Below, piece after piece: positions 36,643 to 46,237 of a stretch of DNA of 64,000 bases; position 1 is the stretch's first letter; every line of letters begins with the position of its first letter. Location of the stretch: positions 80,808 to 144,807 of the forward strand of contig NZ_CP108047.1 in assembly GCF_041435115.1 (NCBI RefSeq), in the 5' to 3' direction. The position numbers and the translations under genes were made by a program. Below the pieces are notes generated by a model. It made no database searches, was not told the origin of the DNA, and worked only from the letters and a program-made list of their open reading frames with translations. This DNA is from Streptomyces sp. NBC_00289. GTDB lineage: Bacteria > Actinomycetota > Actinomycetes > Streptomycetales > Streptomycetaceae.

Positions 36643-37119
36643 GTGGCGTTCCTGACCGACGAACAGCGCCGCAGCTACGGCACGTTCACCGCCGTGCCGG
36701 ACGACGGGCAGCTGGCCGGGTACTTCCTGCTGGACGGCTCCTACTCCTACGCGCCCGGTGGGCCAAGCATCGCGTCGAGTTCTGCCGCCTGGTCGGCAAG
36801 ATCCCCGACGCCTTCGAGGCCCTGGCAGCGGTGATGAACGAACATGAGGGCGCCTTGGGCGAGTTGGAGGACACCCTCAGGCAGGGAAACGGGCCGGTGC
36901 GCCTGAACGACGTGGGCGAGCTGGTGATCTCGCCACTGACGGCGGAGGACATCCCGTCCGAGGCCGAAGACCTGCACGGCGAGCTGGAGCGGATGCTCCC
37001 TCGCGCGCCGATCGCCTCGGTACTGGTGGAGCTGGACCGCGCGACCGGCTTCCTGGTGAGGTGCTCGCCTGGACCGCCGAGTGGTACATGGGGGCTGAGG
37101 AACATCCGTGTCGGTGTTG
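36643..37119 (+). pseudogene. tnpA: Tn3-family transposase TnpA, N-terminal remnant with internal deletion
   Basis: Begins like Tn3 TnpA (FLTDEQRRSYGTFTAVPDDG, QLAGYFLLDG), then jumps at about 36760 to a middle portion in another frame: HRVEFCRLVGKIPDAFEALA, GPVRLNDVGELVISPLTAED, MLPRAPIASVLVELDRATGF. The IS6 copy 2 cuts the rest. It could derive from the same transposon family as the C-terminal remnant at 5788-6600. Confidence 0.75.
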
Positions 37120-37970
37120 GTCACGTTGGTGGGGTGTGATGGGTTGATGGCGTGTCAGGGTGTGGTGGGGGCGTGCGTCGGCCTCTGGTCAGGCCGCGGT
37201 GGCCAGGCCGGTGGTGCCGGTGATCTGGTCCCAGATGGTGAAGCGGATGGTCATCTCGAGGCGGTGTTCGGGAGCGGTCATCAGGTGGCGGCGGGGTCGG
37301 AAGTGGGGTGAGATGCCGCTGAACGCGGACAGGAACCGTTGCGCCCCGCCCGGGGAGCGGAAGCCCTTCATGGCGCGCTCGCGCTGCCGGGTTGGCTGGT
37401 GGGAGTTCTCGGCCCGGTTGTTCAGCCCCTTGTGACTGCGGTGCTCGACCGAGCGCATCAGCCGGCGGTGGGCGGCGCCGTAGGAGCGGAGCTTGTCGGT
37501 CACCAGCACCCTGGGCACGCGGCGATGCTTCTTCATCAGCTTGGCCATGAACCGCTTGGCGGCCTTGGTGTCCCGCTTGGATTGGACCAGGATGTCGAGG
37601 ACGTTGCCGTCCTGGTCTACGGCCCGCCACAGGTACTGCCGCTCGCCGTTGACCTTGATGAAGACCTCGTCGAGATGCCATTTGTCGCCGGCCCGCGGCC
37701 GGCGGCGGCGCAGAGAGTCGGCGTAGGCCTGCCCGAACTTCACGCATCAGCGGCGCACGGTCTCGTAGGAGACGATCACGCCGCGGGCGAGCATCAGCTC
37801 CTCCACCTCGCGGAAACTCAGCGGAAACCGGAAGTACAGCCACACGCAGTGGGAGATGATCTCCGCCGGGTACCGATGACCCCTGTATGACGGCGACGCG
37901 CTCCCACGGCAAGACCCTCCCCAGCGTGACCAACCCCAAGATCATCTCATGCCGGTCAGAACAACGTGAC
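37120..37970 (-). mobile_element. IS6-family insertion sequence, copy 2
   Basis: Same ends as copy 1 (GTCACGTTGG; AACGTGAC at the right). The body to about 37820 appears identical to copy 1; the last ~150 bp carry several differences. Confidence 0.8.
37189..37908 (-). pseudogene. IS6-family transposase (copy 2), internal TGA and N-terminal frameshift
   Basis: Carries the same TGA at the Trp position as copy 1 (37749-37747). In addition one C is missing in the CTCCCCAC-equivalent segment near 37903, so the N-terminal codons are out of frame. The DDE-containing part 37189-37743 is intact and identical to copy 1. Confidence 0.8.
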
Positions 37971-38270
37971 ACCGTCCAGGGTGTTGCCGTAGTTGCCCAT
38001 GTAGCCCTCGTACTCGGAACCGGTGGGGCGTCAGGCTCGCGCTCGGGGTCGCGGTGCACACTTCCTCCTCACCGACGCGCAAGGAGATGGGTTCACCGCC
38101 GGTGCCGTCCGGGGTGGTCCACCAGGTGAGGGTGATCTCGTCGTCGATGAGATCGCTGAGTTCGTAGTCCTCGTCGTCCAAGAAGGCGTCACCGCCCTCG
38201 CCGCGGTCCTCTTCCTCTGCATCCTCTTCGTCGCCGTAGTAGTCGTAGGGGTGTCGTCTGACACCGGGGC
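37971..38270 (-). pseudogene. C-terminal fragment of an acidic plasmid-type protein
   Basis: Reads YDYYGDEEDAEEEDRGEGGD, AFLDDEDYELSDLIDDEITL, TWWTTPDGTGGEPISLRVGE and, after a frame change at about 38035, GSEYEGYMGNYGNTLDGVTL. It is broken by IS6 copy 2 at one side and lacks a start at the other. Family not named with confidence. Confidence 0.4.
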
Positions 38271-38439
38271 CGGGTATGGCTTCGACCGCGCCGCGCCTGC
38301 TGCGGGGTGTGCCGGGCCACGCACGTGTTGTTGCCGGTCAGCGCTGTGTGGCGGCGGGCGGACCTGGCGGTGGTGATCGGGGCGGCGCTGGAGGCGAAGG
38401 CGGGCGGGGCCGGGCACCGGGCGATCGCGCAGGGGCTGG

Positions 38440-38830
38440 GCCGTCCAAGCAGCGCCCGGTGCCTCGGGTTATGGTCACCGACAAGCTGAAGAGCTACGGC
38501 ACCGCCCACCGCCGTCTGATGCCCTCGGTCGAGCACCGCTCCCACAAAGGCCTGATCAACCGGGCCGAGACAGCCACCAGCCCACCCGCCAGCGCGAACG
38601 CGCCATGAAAGGCTTCCGCTCCGCAGGTAGAACCCAACGGTTCCTGTCCGTGTTCAGCCAGATCTCACCCCACTTCAGGCCCCGCCGCCACCTTCTGACC
38701 GCACCCGACTACCGAGCCGAGATGAGACACCGCTTCACCACCTGGAACGAGATCACCGGCGCCACCGGCATGCCCGCCATGGCCTGAGCACGGTGCCGCC
38801 ACGGCCCCACCACACCCTGACACACCCTCA
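38440..38830 (+). pseudogene. Third IS6-family transposase remnant, opposite orientation
   Basis: RVMVTDKLKSYGTAHRRLMP, VEHRSHKGLINRAE and, in the next frame, MKGFRSAGRTQRFLSVFSQI to the natural end at 38787. It is related to but clearly different from copies 1 and 2. The N-terminal half is absent and a one-base shift lies near 38570. Confidence 0.75.
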
Positions 38831-38988
38831 CCCAGCCAACTCACCAACAACTTGACAGCGCCTTCGGCAGGGCCGGACGGCCCGATGCCCGTCGTGTGTG
38901 CGCCAGTTGGAGCACGGTGAGCTCTGCATGTGAGCCGTACCCGGCTGTGCACGTACGTGAGCTCATACACAGAGGTGGCGCGAGCACG

Positions 38989-39834
38989 TCACAGGCGTCG
39001 TTGGTAGACGGTGAGGGTGTCGAGGGGGAGGAAGCCCGCGCCGGCGAGGAGGCGTGCGGCGGGGATGTCGCCGTCGGGAGCATCGGCGGTGAGGTGGTGG
39101 GCGCCGTGCCCGGCCGCGTGGTGGAGACACTGGCCGAGGAGGCGGGTGGCGATGCCCTGGCGGCGGTGGGAGTGGCGCACGGCGAGCTGCCACAGGACGG
39201 CCATGTCGGCGGTTTCGGGGGTGGGGGCGCGCAGGATCGCGGTGGCGATGTGGCGGCCGTCGGTGTCGGTGAGTTTCAGCTGCCAGCCCGGCGGGTCGGC
39301 GATCGGGGTGACGTCGGCCAGGGGATACACCGGCGGGGCGGGCGGGGCGGTGGCGAGGTCGCGGAGGAAGTACCGCTGGGCGGAGGCCGGGGAGAAACCG
39401 GCAGCGGTCAGGGCGCGGGCGGTGACGGTGCGGTGCTCGACGGGCAGGCCGGGGATGCCGGTGGCGGTGGCCGAGCCGGTACATGCATACAGCGTCCGCT
39501 GGCCCAGATGGGCCCGGGCCACCGTCAGGAGCGCGGTGACGATCTCGAAGTCCTCCCTGCCGTGCAGCTGCACGATCAGCCCGGCCCCGTCGGCAGGCCG
39601 CGCTCCCGCATCCACCATCCCGGCCACTTCGCCATGAGCGTTGCACACGACGAGGATTTCTGCCTCACGCAGCCGCTTTGCGGGCTTCAGCGGGAACTGG
39701 CGGCTGGGATGATGCTGTCCGGGCAGCCAGTCGGCGTCGATCAGCGCCACCACGGCGGCGTGATCGTCCGGGCTCATGGGGCGGACGGTCAGCCCACTCC
39801 CGTCCGGCAACCGAACCGGCATGTTCACGTCCAT
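38989..39834 (-). CDS. GNAT-family N-acetyltransferase
   Basis: A 281-aa protein with two GNAT-like halves. The second holds the acetyl-CoA motif: AVLWQLAVRHSHRRQGIATR LLGQ, with R/Q-x-x-G-x-A. The first half (LTVRPMSPDDHAAVVALIDA) is a degenerate copy. The ATG at 39834 follows GGGAG at a good distance. Substrate is unknown; neighbours give no help. It is divergent from the small zinc-ribbon gene at 40108. Confidence 0.8.
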   Translation of the reverse strand: MDVNMPVRLPDGSGLTVRPMSPDDHAAVVALIDADWLPGQHHPSRQFPLKPAKRLREAEILVVCNAHGEVAGMVDAGARPADGAGLIVQLHGREDFEIVTALLTVARAHLGQRTLYACTGSATATGIPGLPVEHRTVTARALTAAGFSPASAQRYFLRDLATAPPAPPVYPLADVTPIADPPGWQLKLTDTDGRHIATAILRAPTPETADMAVLWQLAVRHSHRRQGIATRLLGQCLHHAAGHGAHHLTADAPDGDIPAARLLAGAGFLPLDTLTVYQRRL

Positions 39835-40107
39835 GGGGCCCACTCCCTTGACACAGGCCGCACAGCCCAGTCCAGCACACCCTTCCCGGAGCCGCAGCGC
39901 CTCAGGCACATCTCCTTCCCCGGCGCGCAGCTCTCTACGGAGGAGTCGCCCCGCCCGCCCAGCTCGGTCGGCATGGCCGGGACGGGGCGACTCCCATGGC
40001 TGACAGCCTTGCCGTAGCTGCCCGGGACAGCCGGGAGCGCCGGCGGCTGCATCCACGTGACACTACCGGACGGAATAGTTGGGAATGCGCTGTATGTTCT
40101 CCTTGAC

Positions 40108-40305
40108 GTGAGCCGTATCCCTCTGCCGCGCCCTTCCCGCCCGCACCGGCCGGACGCCTACCAGATCTATCTGTGCCGGCGCTGCCGCGACTGGGGCACC
40201 CTCGTGGCTCCTGACGGCCACGGCCTGGTCCCGTGCCCGGACTGCCAGCAGAAAAACCCCGCCCCAGACGCAACCAGCCCCGGTCCGACAGAGCCCCTCG
40301 AATGA
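40108..40305 (+). CDS. Small zinc-ribbon protein
   Basis: About 65 residues from a GTG at 40108, containing CRRCRDWG...PCPDCQ, a CxxC-CxxC zinc ribbon, within Pro-rich ends. No clear Shine-Dalgarno is present; a leaderless start is possible. Function unknown. Confidence 0.45.
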   Translation: MSRIPLPRPSRPHRPDAYQIYLCRRCRDWGTLVAPDGHGLVPCPDCQQKNPAPDATSPGPTEPLE

Positions 40306-40426
40306 AACGAGGGCCAGGCCGGACCGCTTTCCCCAGAAGCCGTATCTCAACCGAACGTGATCGTTGACTTTTCGCTGGTCAGGTACGCTGAGCTGCGGAA
40401 ACACCGACGGACACGCCCGGGCGGCG

Positions 40427-40459
40427 TGTCACTAGGTGCTGACGTTCTCCCAGGTCAGC
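40427..40459 (+). repeat. Isolated copy of the internal repeat of the 417-bp element
   Basis: GTGTCACTAGGTGCTGACGT... resembles the 33-bp internal repeats at 40600 and 48146 (shared GTGTC.CTAGG and CAGGTCAG ends). It lies outside copy A, so it may be a relic of an older copy. Confidence 0.4.
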
Positions 40460-40515
40460 GCCCTGCGGGCGCTCATCTACCTTACGGCGTCGTCACATTG
40501 CCCGGCGAGAGTACT

Positions 40516-40932
40516 CCTGGGTTCCGCAGAAGTCGGCTCGTCTAGAGACACAAAGTGGGCGATGACCTGCAACTTCACCGCTTCCTGTCCGAATCGTCCG
40601 TGTCTCTAGGCGCTGGCATTCTCGCTGGTCAGGGAGCTGGCGAGGCGGACACCCTTCCCCGACAATGCCACAAGAACTGAGGGTGTTTCATTACTCTTCG
40701 CCCTTTTATGGGCCCGCCTCGGCGCAGCGTGACGGGGCTCGAAGCGCGCTACGTGATCGGGTAGCGTGGTGGCAACGCCCCAGCATCAAGGGCCCACTTG
40801 GCGGTCGTCACCGCGCTGACCAGCGAGAATGCCAGCGCCTAGGGACACGCCTTCTCTCCATGACTTACTGCATCCTCCCTGGTCAGCCCGCATCTTGTGA
40901 CTCTAGGTGGCAGGAATTCTGCGGAACCCAGG
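40516..40932. mobile_element. Non-coding miniature mobile element, copy A (417 bp)
   Basis: Perfect 16-bp ends CCTGGGTTCCGCAGAA, similarity extending inward to CTAGAG(A/T)CAC at ~36 bp. Flanked by the 5-bp direct repeat GTACT (40511-40515 and 40933-40937). Inside, a 33-bp sequence (40600-40632) recurs inverted at 40816-40848 with one mismatch. No transposase frame. The 5-bp duplication and ~36-38-bp ends suggest mobilisation by a Tn3-family transposase. Confidence 0.8.
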
Positions 40933-40937
40933 GTACT

Positions 40938-41083
40938 GGGTGCCCATGACGGGTGTAGCGGTTCCGTGATCCACTTCCCGCGAAGTTATGGGCAGCTTTG
41001 CCCGCGTTTGCCACCCGGGTTCGGTCACGCTTTCCGACCTGATCGGGCGCACAGCTCAGCTCGCCGACCTGCGGCGATAGGAC
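40938..41083. other. No gene recognised
   Basis: Short flank between copy A and the IS1634-type element. Nothing coding seen. Confidence 0.3.
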
Positions 41084-41443
41084 CGCCTAGCCCCATCCTC
41101 CGCACGTCACTGGTCTGAGTGACGTCTGTCGGGCTGGGGCTGGTCAGGACAGGTTGATTTCCAGCAGGTCGAGGAGGTGCAGCTGCACGCCGCGGGTGAT
41201 GTGGAGCACTTGGGGCGTGCAGTTGCCGGGGCTGGTGGCCAGGTCGAGTTCACCGAGGTGGTAAAAGATCATGCGGGCGGTGGGGCGTTCGCGGCGGTTG
41301 TCCGGGTAGAGGCCGGTCATCCTGCCGTCCGGGCTGCCGTCGCGTTCCAGGGCTCGGCGTACCTGCCGTTCGATCAGGCTGTAGACCAGCAGCGCGAGCA
41401 TGAGTACGTGCAGCAGTGCGGCGATGCGTTTGTTGCCGTGCAG

Positions 41444-43260
41444 GACCCTGATGGTTAATTCGGGGTCAAGCCGCGAGGGCGAGTTCGAGGCGGGCGAGGT
41501 GGCTGGTCCTGGTCCGGTCCATGGGGTGGCCGTTCCACCAGGCGTGGAGTCGGATGAGGTTGAGAGCGACGGCCGAGTAGACGTGCTCGAGGTGCGTCCG
41601 GGCCAGGCCGCGGTAGCGGGCACGGCGGGTGCCGGTGACCGCGACGGCCTGGCGGATGGTGCCCTCGACGCCTGCTCGTCGTCGGTATTCGTGCTGCCAG
41701 TCACGGGTGGCCTGGGCGAGGCGGGCGGTGTGCTGGAGCTCGTGGAGTTGGCGGGGCAGGACGGTGAGCTGCCGGTATCCGGCCTTCGAGGTGGTGCACC
41801 GGCCCCGGGCCGGGCACGGCTGGCAGGTGGTCTTGGCGAACTTGATGACCACGGCGTCGGTGCCGCGCTGGGTGCAGGGGCTCCAGGACGAGCTGGTGCG
41901 GCCCTGCGGGCAGACGGCGTTCTGCTGTTCGAAGTCGATGGCGAACGCGGCCCGGTCGTAGCCGGCACCGGCTCTGGCCTGGGGCGAGCAGTCGCCCAAC
42001 AGCGGGCTGATCAGCACGGTGCCGAAGTCCTTGAGCGAGGAGGCGACAAGCGCCGCGGAGGGATAGCCGGAGTCGACGTAGTGCTCGCCCGGAGCCAGTT
42101 TCCGGCCGGCCAGGGTCTGGTGGATCGGCTCGGTCATCGACGCGTCCGGCACGGTGGCATCGGTCGTGGCCACGTTCGTGACCAGGTTCGGGGCGCGGTT
42201 GTCGCCATCATCGTCGTCACAGGTCTCGGACAGGTGGATCTTGTATCCCAGCCAGAACAAGTCCTCGCCCTTGGCCGCCCAGCGGGCGTCGGTGTCGTAC
42301 GGAGAGCCGAGACGGACTCTGGCCGGCGGGAGACCGTCCTCGTCCGCCGCCCGCCGCCGCACCTCCCGTCCTCTGGGGGTGTCGGTGACCTGGTAGTTCT
42401 GCACCAGTACGGTCCGCAAGACCTGCACCGCGGGCAGCTCGCGCAGCCATCCCGGCACGTCGGCGCGGTAGACCGCTTCCAGCAGTGTGACCGCATCCGT
42501 TCCGAACGCGACGGCCAGGTCGGCGCGCTTGGACGCGGTGACGGGCAGCCGCCAGGAATCGACCCGGGCCGCATAACGCCTGGACCATGGTTCGACGTCC
42601 ACGACCGTGGCGAGCCAGCCCGGTGCCGCGGCCGCAAGCGCCTCCAGCACGGCCCGCACACTCTCACCGGCCAACTCCAGGCGGTTCATGTCCCGCACCG
42701 CGCTGATCACGTGAGTGGAGTCTGTCCGCTGCTTCCCGCCCGGCTTGACCAGGCCCTTCTCCTTCAACGCGGCCAGCAGCAGGTCCAAGGCCCGCTCCTC
42801 CAGGCCGTGCTCGACCACCCGGGTGCGGAACTCCGACAACACCGACGCGTCGAACCCCTCGTCCGCCAGGCCGAGCCCGAGCGCGTATTTCCAGGTGAGG
42901 TCCTTGCGGGCGGCATCGGCGGCCTGCCGGTCGGTGAGGTTCTCCGCCATCTGCAGCACCGTGACCAGCGCCAGCAGGCCCGGCGAGAGTGCCGGTCGGC
43001 CCCGTGCACCGAACGCACCGGAGAACTCCGTGTCCGGGAACACCTCGGGCAACTGGTCCCGGATCGCCACCGCGAGCGGCGGCTCCTTACGCGCGTATAT
43101 CTTCCGCACCGCCGCAGCGATCTCCGGCGACGGTTCCGGCCACGACCGCGGCGACATCGACAAAACGAGCCCCTCCCCGGCCGGACCCTCCCGGCACAGG
43201 AGGAACCTGCCCACCCACTCCCACCAGCACCCTCAGCCGCACGAATTAACCATCAGGGTC
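41444..43260 (-). mobile_element. IS1182-type insertion sequence, copy 2 (1817 bp)
   Basis: Same ends and length as copy 1; flanked by 6-bp GTGCAG (41438-41443 and 43261-43266). It sits in the IS1634-type transposase gene in the same orientation. Confidence 0.9.
41466..43214 (-). CDS. IS1182-family transposase (copy 2)
   Basis: A 582-aa protein identical to copy 1 except Ile for Met in VRK(I/M)YARKE. Intact DUF772 and DDE regions. The near identity of the two copies means one moved recently. Confidence 0.9.
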   Translation of the reverse strand: MGRFLLCREGPAGEGLVLSMSPRSWPEPSPEIAAAVRKIYARKEPPLAVAIRDQLPEVFPDTEFSGAFGARGRPALSPGLLALVTVLQMAENLTDRQAADAARKDLTWKYALGLGLADEGFDASVLSEFRTRVVEHGLEERALDLLLAALKEKGLVKPGGKQRTDSTHVISAVRDMNRLELAGESVRAVLEALAAAAPGWLATVVDVEPWSRRYAARVDSWRLPVTASKRADLAVAFGTDAVTLLEAVYRADVPGWLRELPAVQVLRTVLVQNYQVTDTPRGREVRRRAADEDGLPPARVRLGSPYDTDARWAAKGEDLFWLGYKIHLSETCDDDDGDNRAPNLVTNVATTDATVPDASMTEPIHQTLAGRKLAPGEHYVDSGYPSAALVASSLKDFGTVLISPLLGDCSPQARAGAGYDRAAFAIDFEQQNAVCPQGRTSSSWSPCTQRGTDAVVIKFAKTTCQPCPARGRCTTSKAGYRQLTVLPRQLHELQHTARLAQATRDWQHEYRRRAGVEGTIRQAVAVTGTRRARYRGLARTHLEHVYSAVALNLIRLHAWWNGHPMDRTRTSHLARLELALAA

Positions 43261-44776
43261 GTGCAGGAAGACCGGCGCCACGGCCAGGGGGCCCTTGAGT
43301 TCGCTGTAGCGGCGCTCGACCTGGGGCTGGCCCTTGTAAGCCAGGAACACCGCGGCGGCGTCGGCTTTCACGGGCTCCTGGTTGGTGACCAGGGCGTACC
43401 AGCCGTCGGCGTTGGCCTGCGTGTCGAGCACGTCCTGGTCGAAGTGCCAGATGAGGGCTGGCTTCCCGTCGGGGCCGTCGTTGATGTGGGTGCGCAGGCA
43501 GTCGGTGACGCGCCGCTTGGCGGCGATCACCCCGATCTTCGCGGAGACTTTGTCGCGGGTCGGGTAGTAGCGGCCGCCGGCCAGCCGCGCCAGCTTGTCC
43601 AGGTCTTCACGGGCCTTGGAAAGGCGCTTGTCGCGGGCCTTGGCCTGAGCGAGAGCGTTGCCGGCGCTGTAGACCAGGATGCGGCGCACGGTGATCGGCG
43701 GGTCGCTTCTGCGCTTGCCGGTCAGGGTGTGGGTGTCTTCCAGGACCCGGTAGTCGGGGCGGTCCATAGTGGGGCGGTCGGCCACACGCAGCGGGATGTA
43801 CTCGACTCGCTCCGCACTCTCGGGGTCGAGGGCGGCGAACACCGCCGTGTCGGTGGCCGAGGCCGCGAGCGGTGCGATGAACTCGACCTGCGCGCCGGAC
43901 AGCGCGGTGAGGTTGTCGTAGGAGACCAGTTTGCTGTCCCCGATCATCAGGAAGCGCTTGACGGCGGCGGTCTTCTGGAACCGCGCTATCGCCGAGACCA
44001 CTTGGGTGATCTCGCCGGTCTGGCCGGAGATTGCCGTGGCCAGCAGCGGGACCGCCCCGTCCGCGCTGACCCCCAGGCCGGCCTGGATCTGCTTGAGGTC
44101 CACCCGCCGGTCCTTCGGGTGCCCGTAGGCGACCTTGGGATAGTCCGGGTCCTGGTCGTCGGAGTCGAAGGCCCCTGTCAGCGACATCGAGGTCATATCC
44201 CAGTGCAAGGTGGCGGTGTCGATCCCGAACTCGCAGATCGCCCGGGCGGCGATCGATCCGGTGATCGCGTCCAGGCGCGGGGCGATCGCGTCCAGGGCGC
44301 GGCCGAGCCGGTCGTCGTTGAGCAGCCCGGGATCGAGCTCCATGACCTCCTTGACCGCCCAGGTCCGGGCCCAGTCCTCCACACGGACCAAAGGCCGGGG
44401 GCTGGTGAGCCGGTTGGCGACCAGGGCCTCGATTACCTCGCCGTGCGTGGCCAGCGCCAGATCGCGCACCGGACACAGCCCATCGACGGTCTGGGCCACC
44501 TGCAGTCGATGCAGAAACTCCGCGACTACGGGCAGAGCGCCCAGACGCTTGGTCACCACCTGGGTCACCACCGCGCGCATGCGCAGCGGGCCACGCTCAC
44601 GCCGGACAGCGACACGGCGGGCAGGAGGCGGAGTCATCAACATGCTCAGACAACACCGACACCCCGCCCACCGTCACGGCCCACCAGCGGATTCAACCGA
44701 TACCGCTACGTGCGGAGGATGGGCCTAGCGACACGGGCATCACCGGCATCCCGCACGTCTATGCTGGTCAAGGGGT

Positions 44777-44812
44777 AAGCAGTGTCACTAGCGTCAGCTC
44801 ATCTGTGGAACC
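44777..44812 (+). repeat. Terminal-repeat relic of the 417-bp element family
   Basis: The complement begins CCGGGGTTCCACAGA and ends CTAGTGACAC, aligning with the ~36-bp end of copy B. No partner end is recognisable nearby. It lies between the IS1634-type element and the saccharopine-dehydrogenase-like gene. Confidence 0.5.
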
Positions 44813-44896
44813 CCGGATCGACGGCGGGGCGACCAGTTCACTTCTCTGCTGGATCACCACATGCCGACTCAGGGCCGTGGCCGCATCATCGGGAAC

Positions 44897-46129
44897 ATGC
44901 GGATTCTCATGGTGGGCGCGGGTGGTGTGGGTACGGCGATCACGAAGATCGCTGCCCGTCGCCCCTTCTTCGAGCACATGGTCGTCGCCGACTACGACCC
45001 GGCGCGATCAGAGGCGGCCGTAGCCGCCCTGGGGGCGGACGGGCGCCGGTTCCATCCGACAAGGGTCGATGCCTCGGACGTGGCGGCCGTGCGGGCGGCT
45101 CTGGCCGAGCACCGCTGCGAGGTCCTGCTCAACGCCACCGACCCCCGGTTTGTCATGCCGCTCTTCGAGGCCGCGCTCGCCGAGCGCGTCCACTACCTCG
45201 ACATGGCCATGTCCCTGTCCAGGCCGCACCTCTCACGCCCGTACGAGGAGTGCGGCGTGAAGCTCGGCGACGAGCAGTTCGCCCAGACGGTTGATTGGGA
45301 GGCGGCGGATCGGCTCGCTCTCGTGGGCATGGGTGTGGAACCGGGCCTCGCGGACGTTTTCGCCCGCTACGCGGCGGACGAGCTCTTCGACGAGATCGAG
45401 GAGATCGGCATCCGTGACGGCGCCAACCTGGTTGTCGAGGGCTACGACTTCGCCCCGACCTTCAGCATCTGGACGACGATCGAGGAGTGCCTGAATCCTC
45501 CCGTCGTCTACGAGGAGGGCCGCGGCTGGTTCACCACGGCGCCGTTCAGCGAGCCGGAGGTCTTCGACTTCCCCGAGGGTATCGGCCCGGTGGAGTGCGT
45601 GAACGTCGAGCACGAAGAGGTGCTGCTGGTCCCGCGGTGGCTGAAGGCCCGGCGGGTCACGTTCAAGTACGGACTCGGCGACGAGTTCATCGGCGTCCTG
45701 CGAACCCTGCACAAACTCGGTCTCGACCGGACGGAGCCCGTGAGCGTCGACAGCGCGGCGGGCGGCGGCGCGGGCAAGGTCGCGGTCTCGCCGAGGAACG
45801 TAGTCGCCGCCTGCCTGCCCGACCCGGCGGGCCTCGGCGACCGCATGCACGGCAAGACGTGCGCCGGCACCTGGGTGAAGGGAACCAGGGACGGGCGGCC
45901 CCGTGAGGTGTACCTGTACCACGTGGTCGACAACCAGTGGTCGATGCGCGAGTACGGCTCCCAGGCCGTGGTGTGGCAGACCGCGATCAACCCCGTCGTC
46001 GCCCTCGAACTCATCGCCTCCGGAGCCTGGCAGGGCCGCGGCGTCCTGGGCCCCGAGGCGATGCCCCCGCAGCCCTTCCTCGATCTCCTCACGGCCTACG
46101 AGGCACCGTGGGGCATACGCGAACAGTGA
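44897..46129 (+). CDS. Saccharopine dehydrogenase-like oxidoreductase
   Basis: A 410-aa NAD(P)-dependent enzyme. The Rossmann start MRILMVGAGGVGTAI and ADYDPARSEAA bind the cofactor; LLNATDPRFVMPLFEAALAE and HYLDMAMS follow the family pattern. The C-terminal catalytic domain includes GMGVEPGLADVFARYAADEL. ATG at 44897 is preferred to 44861 because it starts the beta strand directly. A permease gene follows on the same strand after ~110 bp, so the pair may process an amino acid such as lysine/saccharopine or a polyamine. The actual substrate is unknown. Confidence 0.8.
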   Translation: MRILMVGAGGVGTAITKIAARRPFFEHMVVADYDPARSEAAVAALGADGRRFHPTRVDASDVAAVRAALAEHRCEVLLNATDPRFVMPLFEAALAERVHYLDMAMSLSRPHLSRPYEECGVKLGDEQFAQTVDWEAADRLALVGMGVEPGLADVFARYAADELFDEIEEIGIRDGANLVVEGYDFAPTFSIWTTIEECLNPPVVYEEGRGWFTTAPFSEPEVFDFPEGIGPVECVNVEHEEVLLVPRWLKARRVTFKYGLGDEFIGVLRTLHKLGLDRTEPVSVDSAAGGGAGKVAVSPRNVVAACLPDPAGLGDRMHGKTCAGTWVKGTRDGRPREVYLYHVVDNQWSMREYGSQAVVWQTAINPVVALELIASGAWQGRGVLGPEAMPPQPFLDLLTAYEAPWGIREQ

Positions 46130-46237
46130 CCACTCCACGCGCCGCCGGGCCGCTCCTGCATGCAGGCCCGGTCAGGCCTCCCTACGATACGCGTATGTCT
46201 CGCCTGCGCTGGCCGGCTCGACGGGAGCGAGGGAAAC

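Larger units (their letters stand above)
41144..44643 (-). pseudogene. IS1634-type transposase split by IS1182
   Basis: The N-terminal part (44643 to ~43261) holds TLHWDMTSMSLTGAFDSDDQ, RFLMIGDSKLVSYDNLTALS and QVERRYSELKGPLAVAPVFL; the C-terminal part (41443 to 41144) continues HGNKRIAALLHVLMLALLVY. Removing the IS1182 with one GTGCAG repeat joins VFLH to GNKRI in one frame. The gene was therefore intact when IS1182 landed. Family: IS1634/IS1380-like DDE enzymes. Confidence 0.85.
41084..44730 (-). mobile_element. IS1634-type element interrupted by IS1182 copy 2
   Basis: Imperfect terminal repeats: left CGCCTAGCCCCATCCTCCGC (from 41084), right complement CGCTAGGCCCATCCTCCGCA (to 44730). The single transposase gene inside is split by IS1182. 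Confidence 0.75.

Noticed and set aside
38440..38830. A third intact IS6 copy
   Set aside because: Only the C-terminal half is present, it is frameshifted, and its sequence is clearly divergent from copies 1 and 2.
42715..44778. 687-codon plus-strand frame
   Set aside because: It crosses the IS1182/IS1634 junction and is antisense to both transposases.
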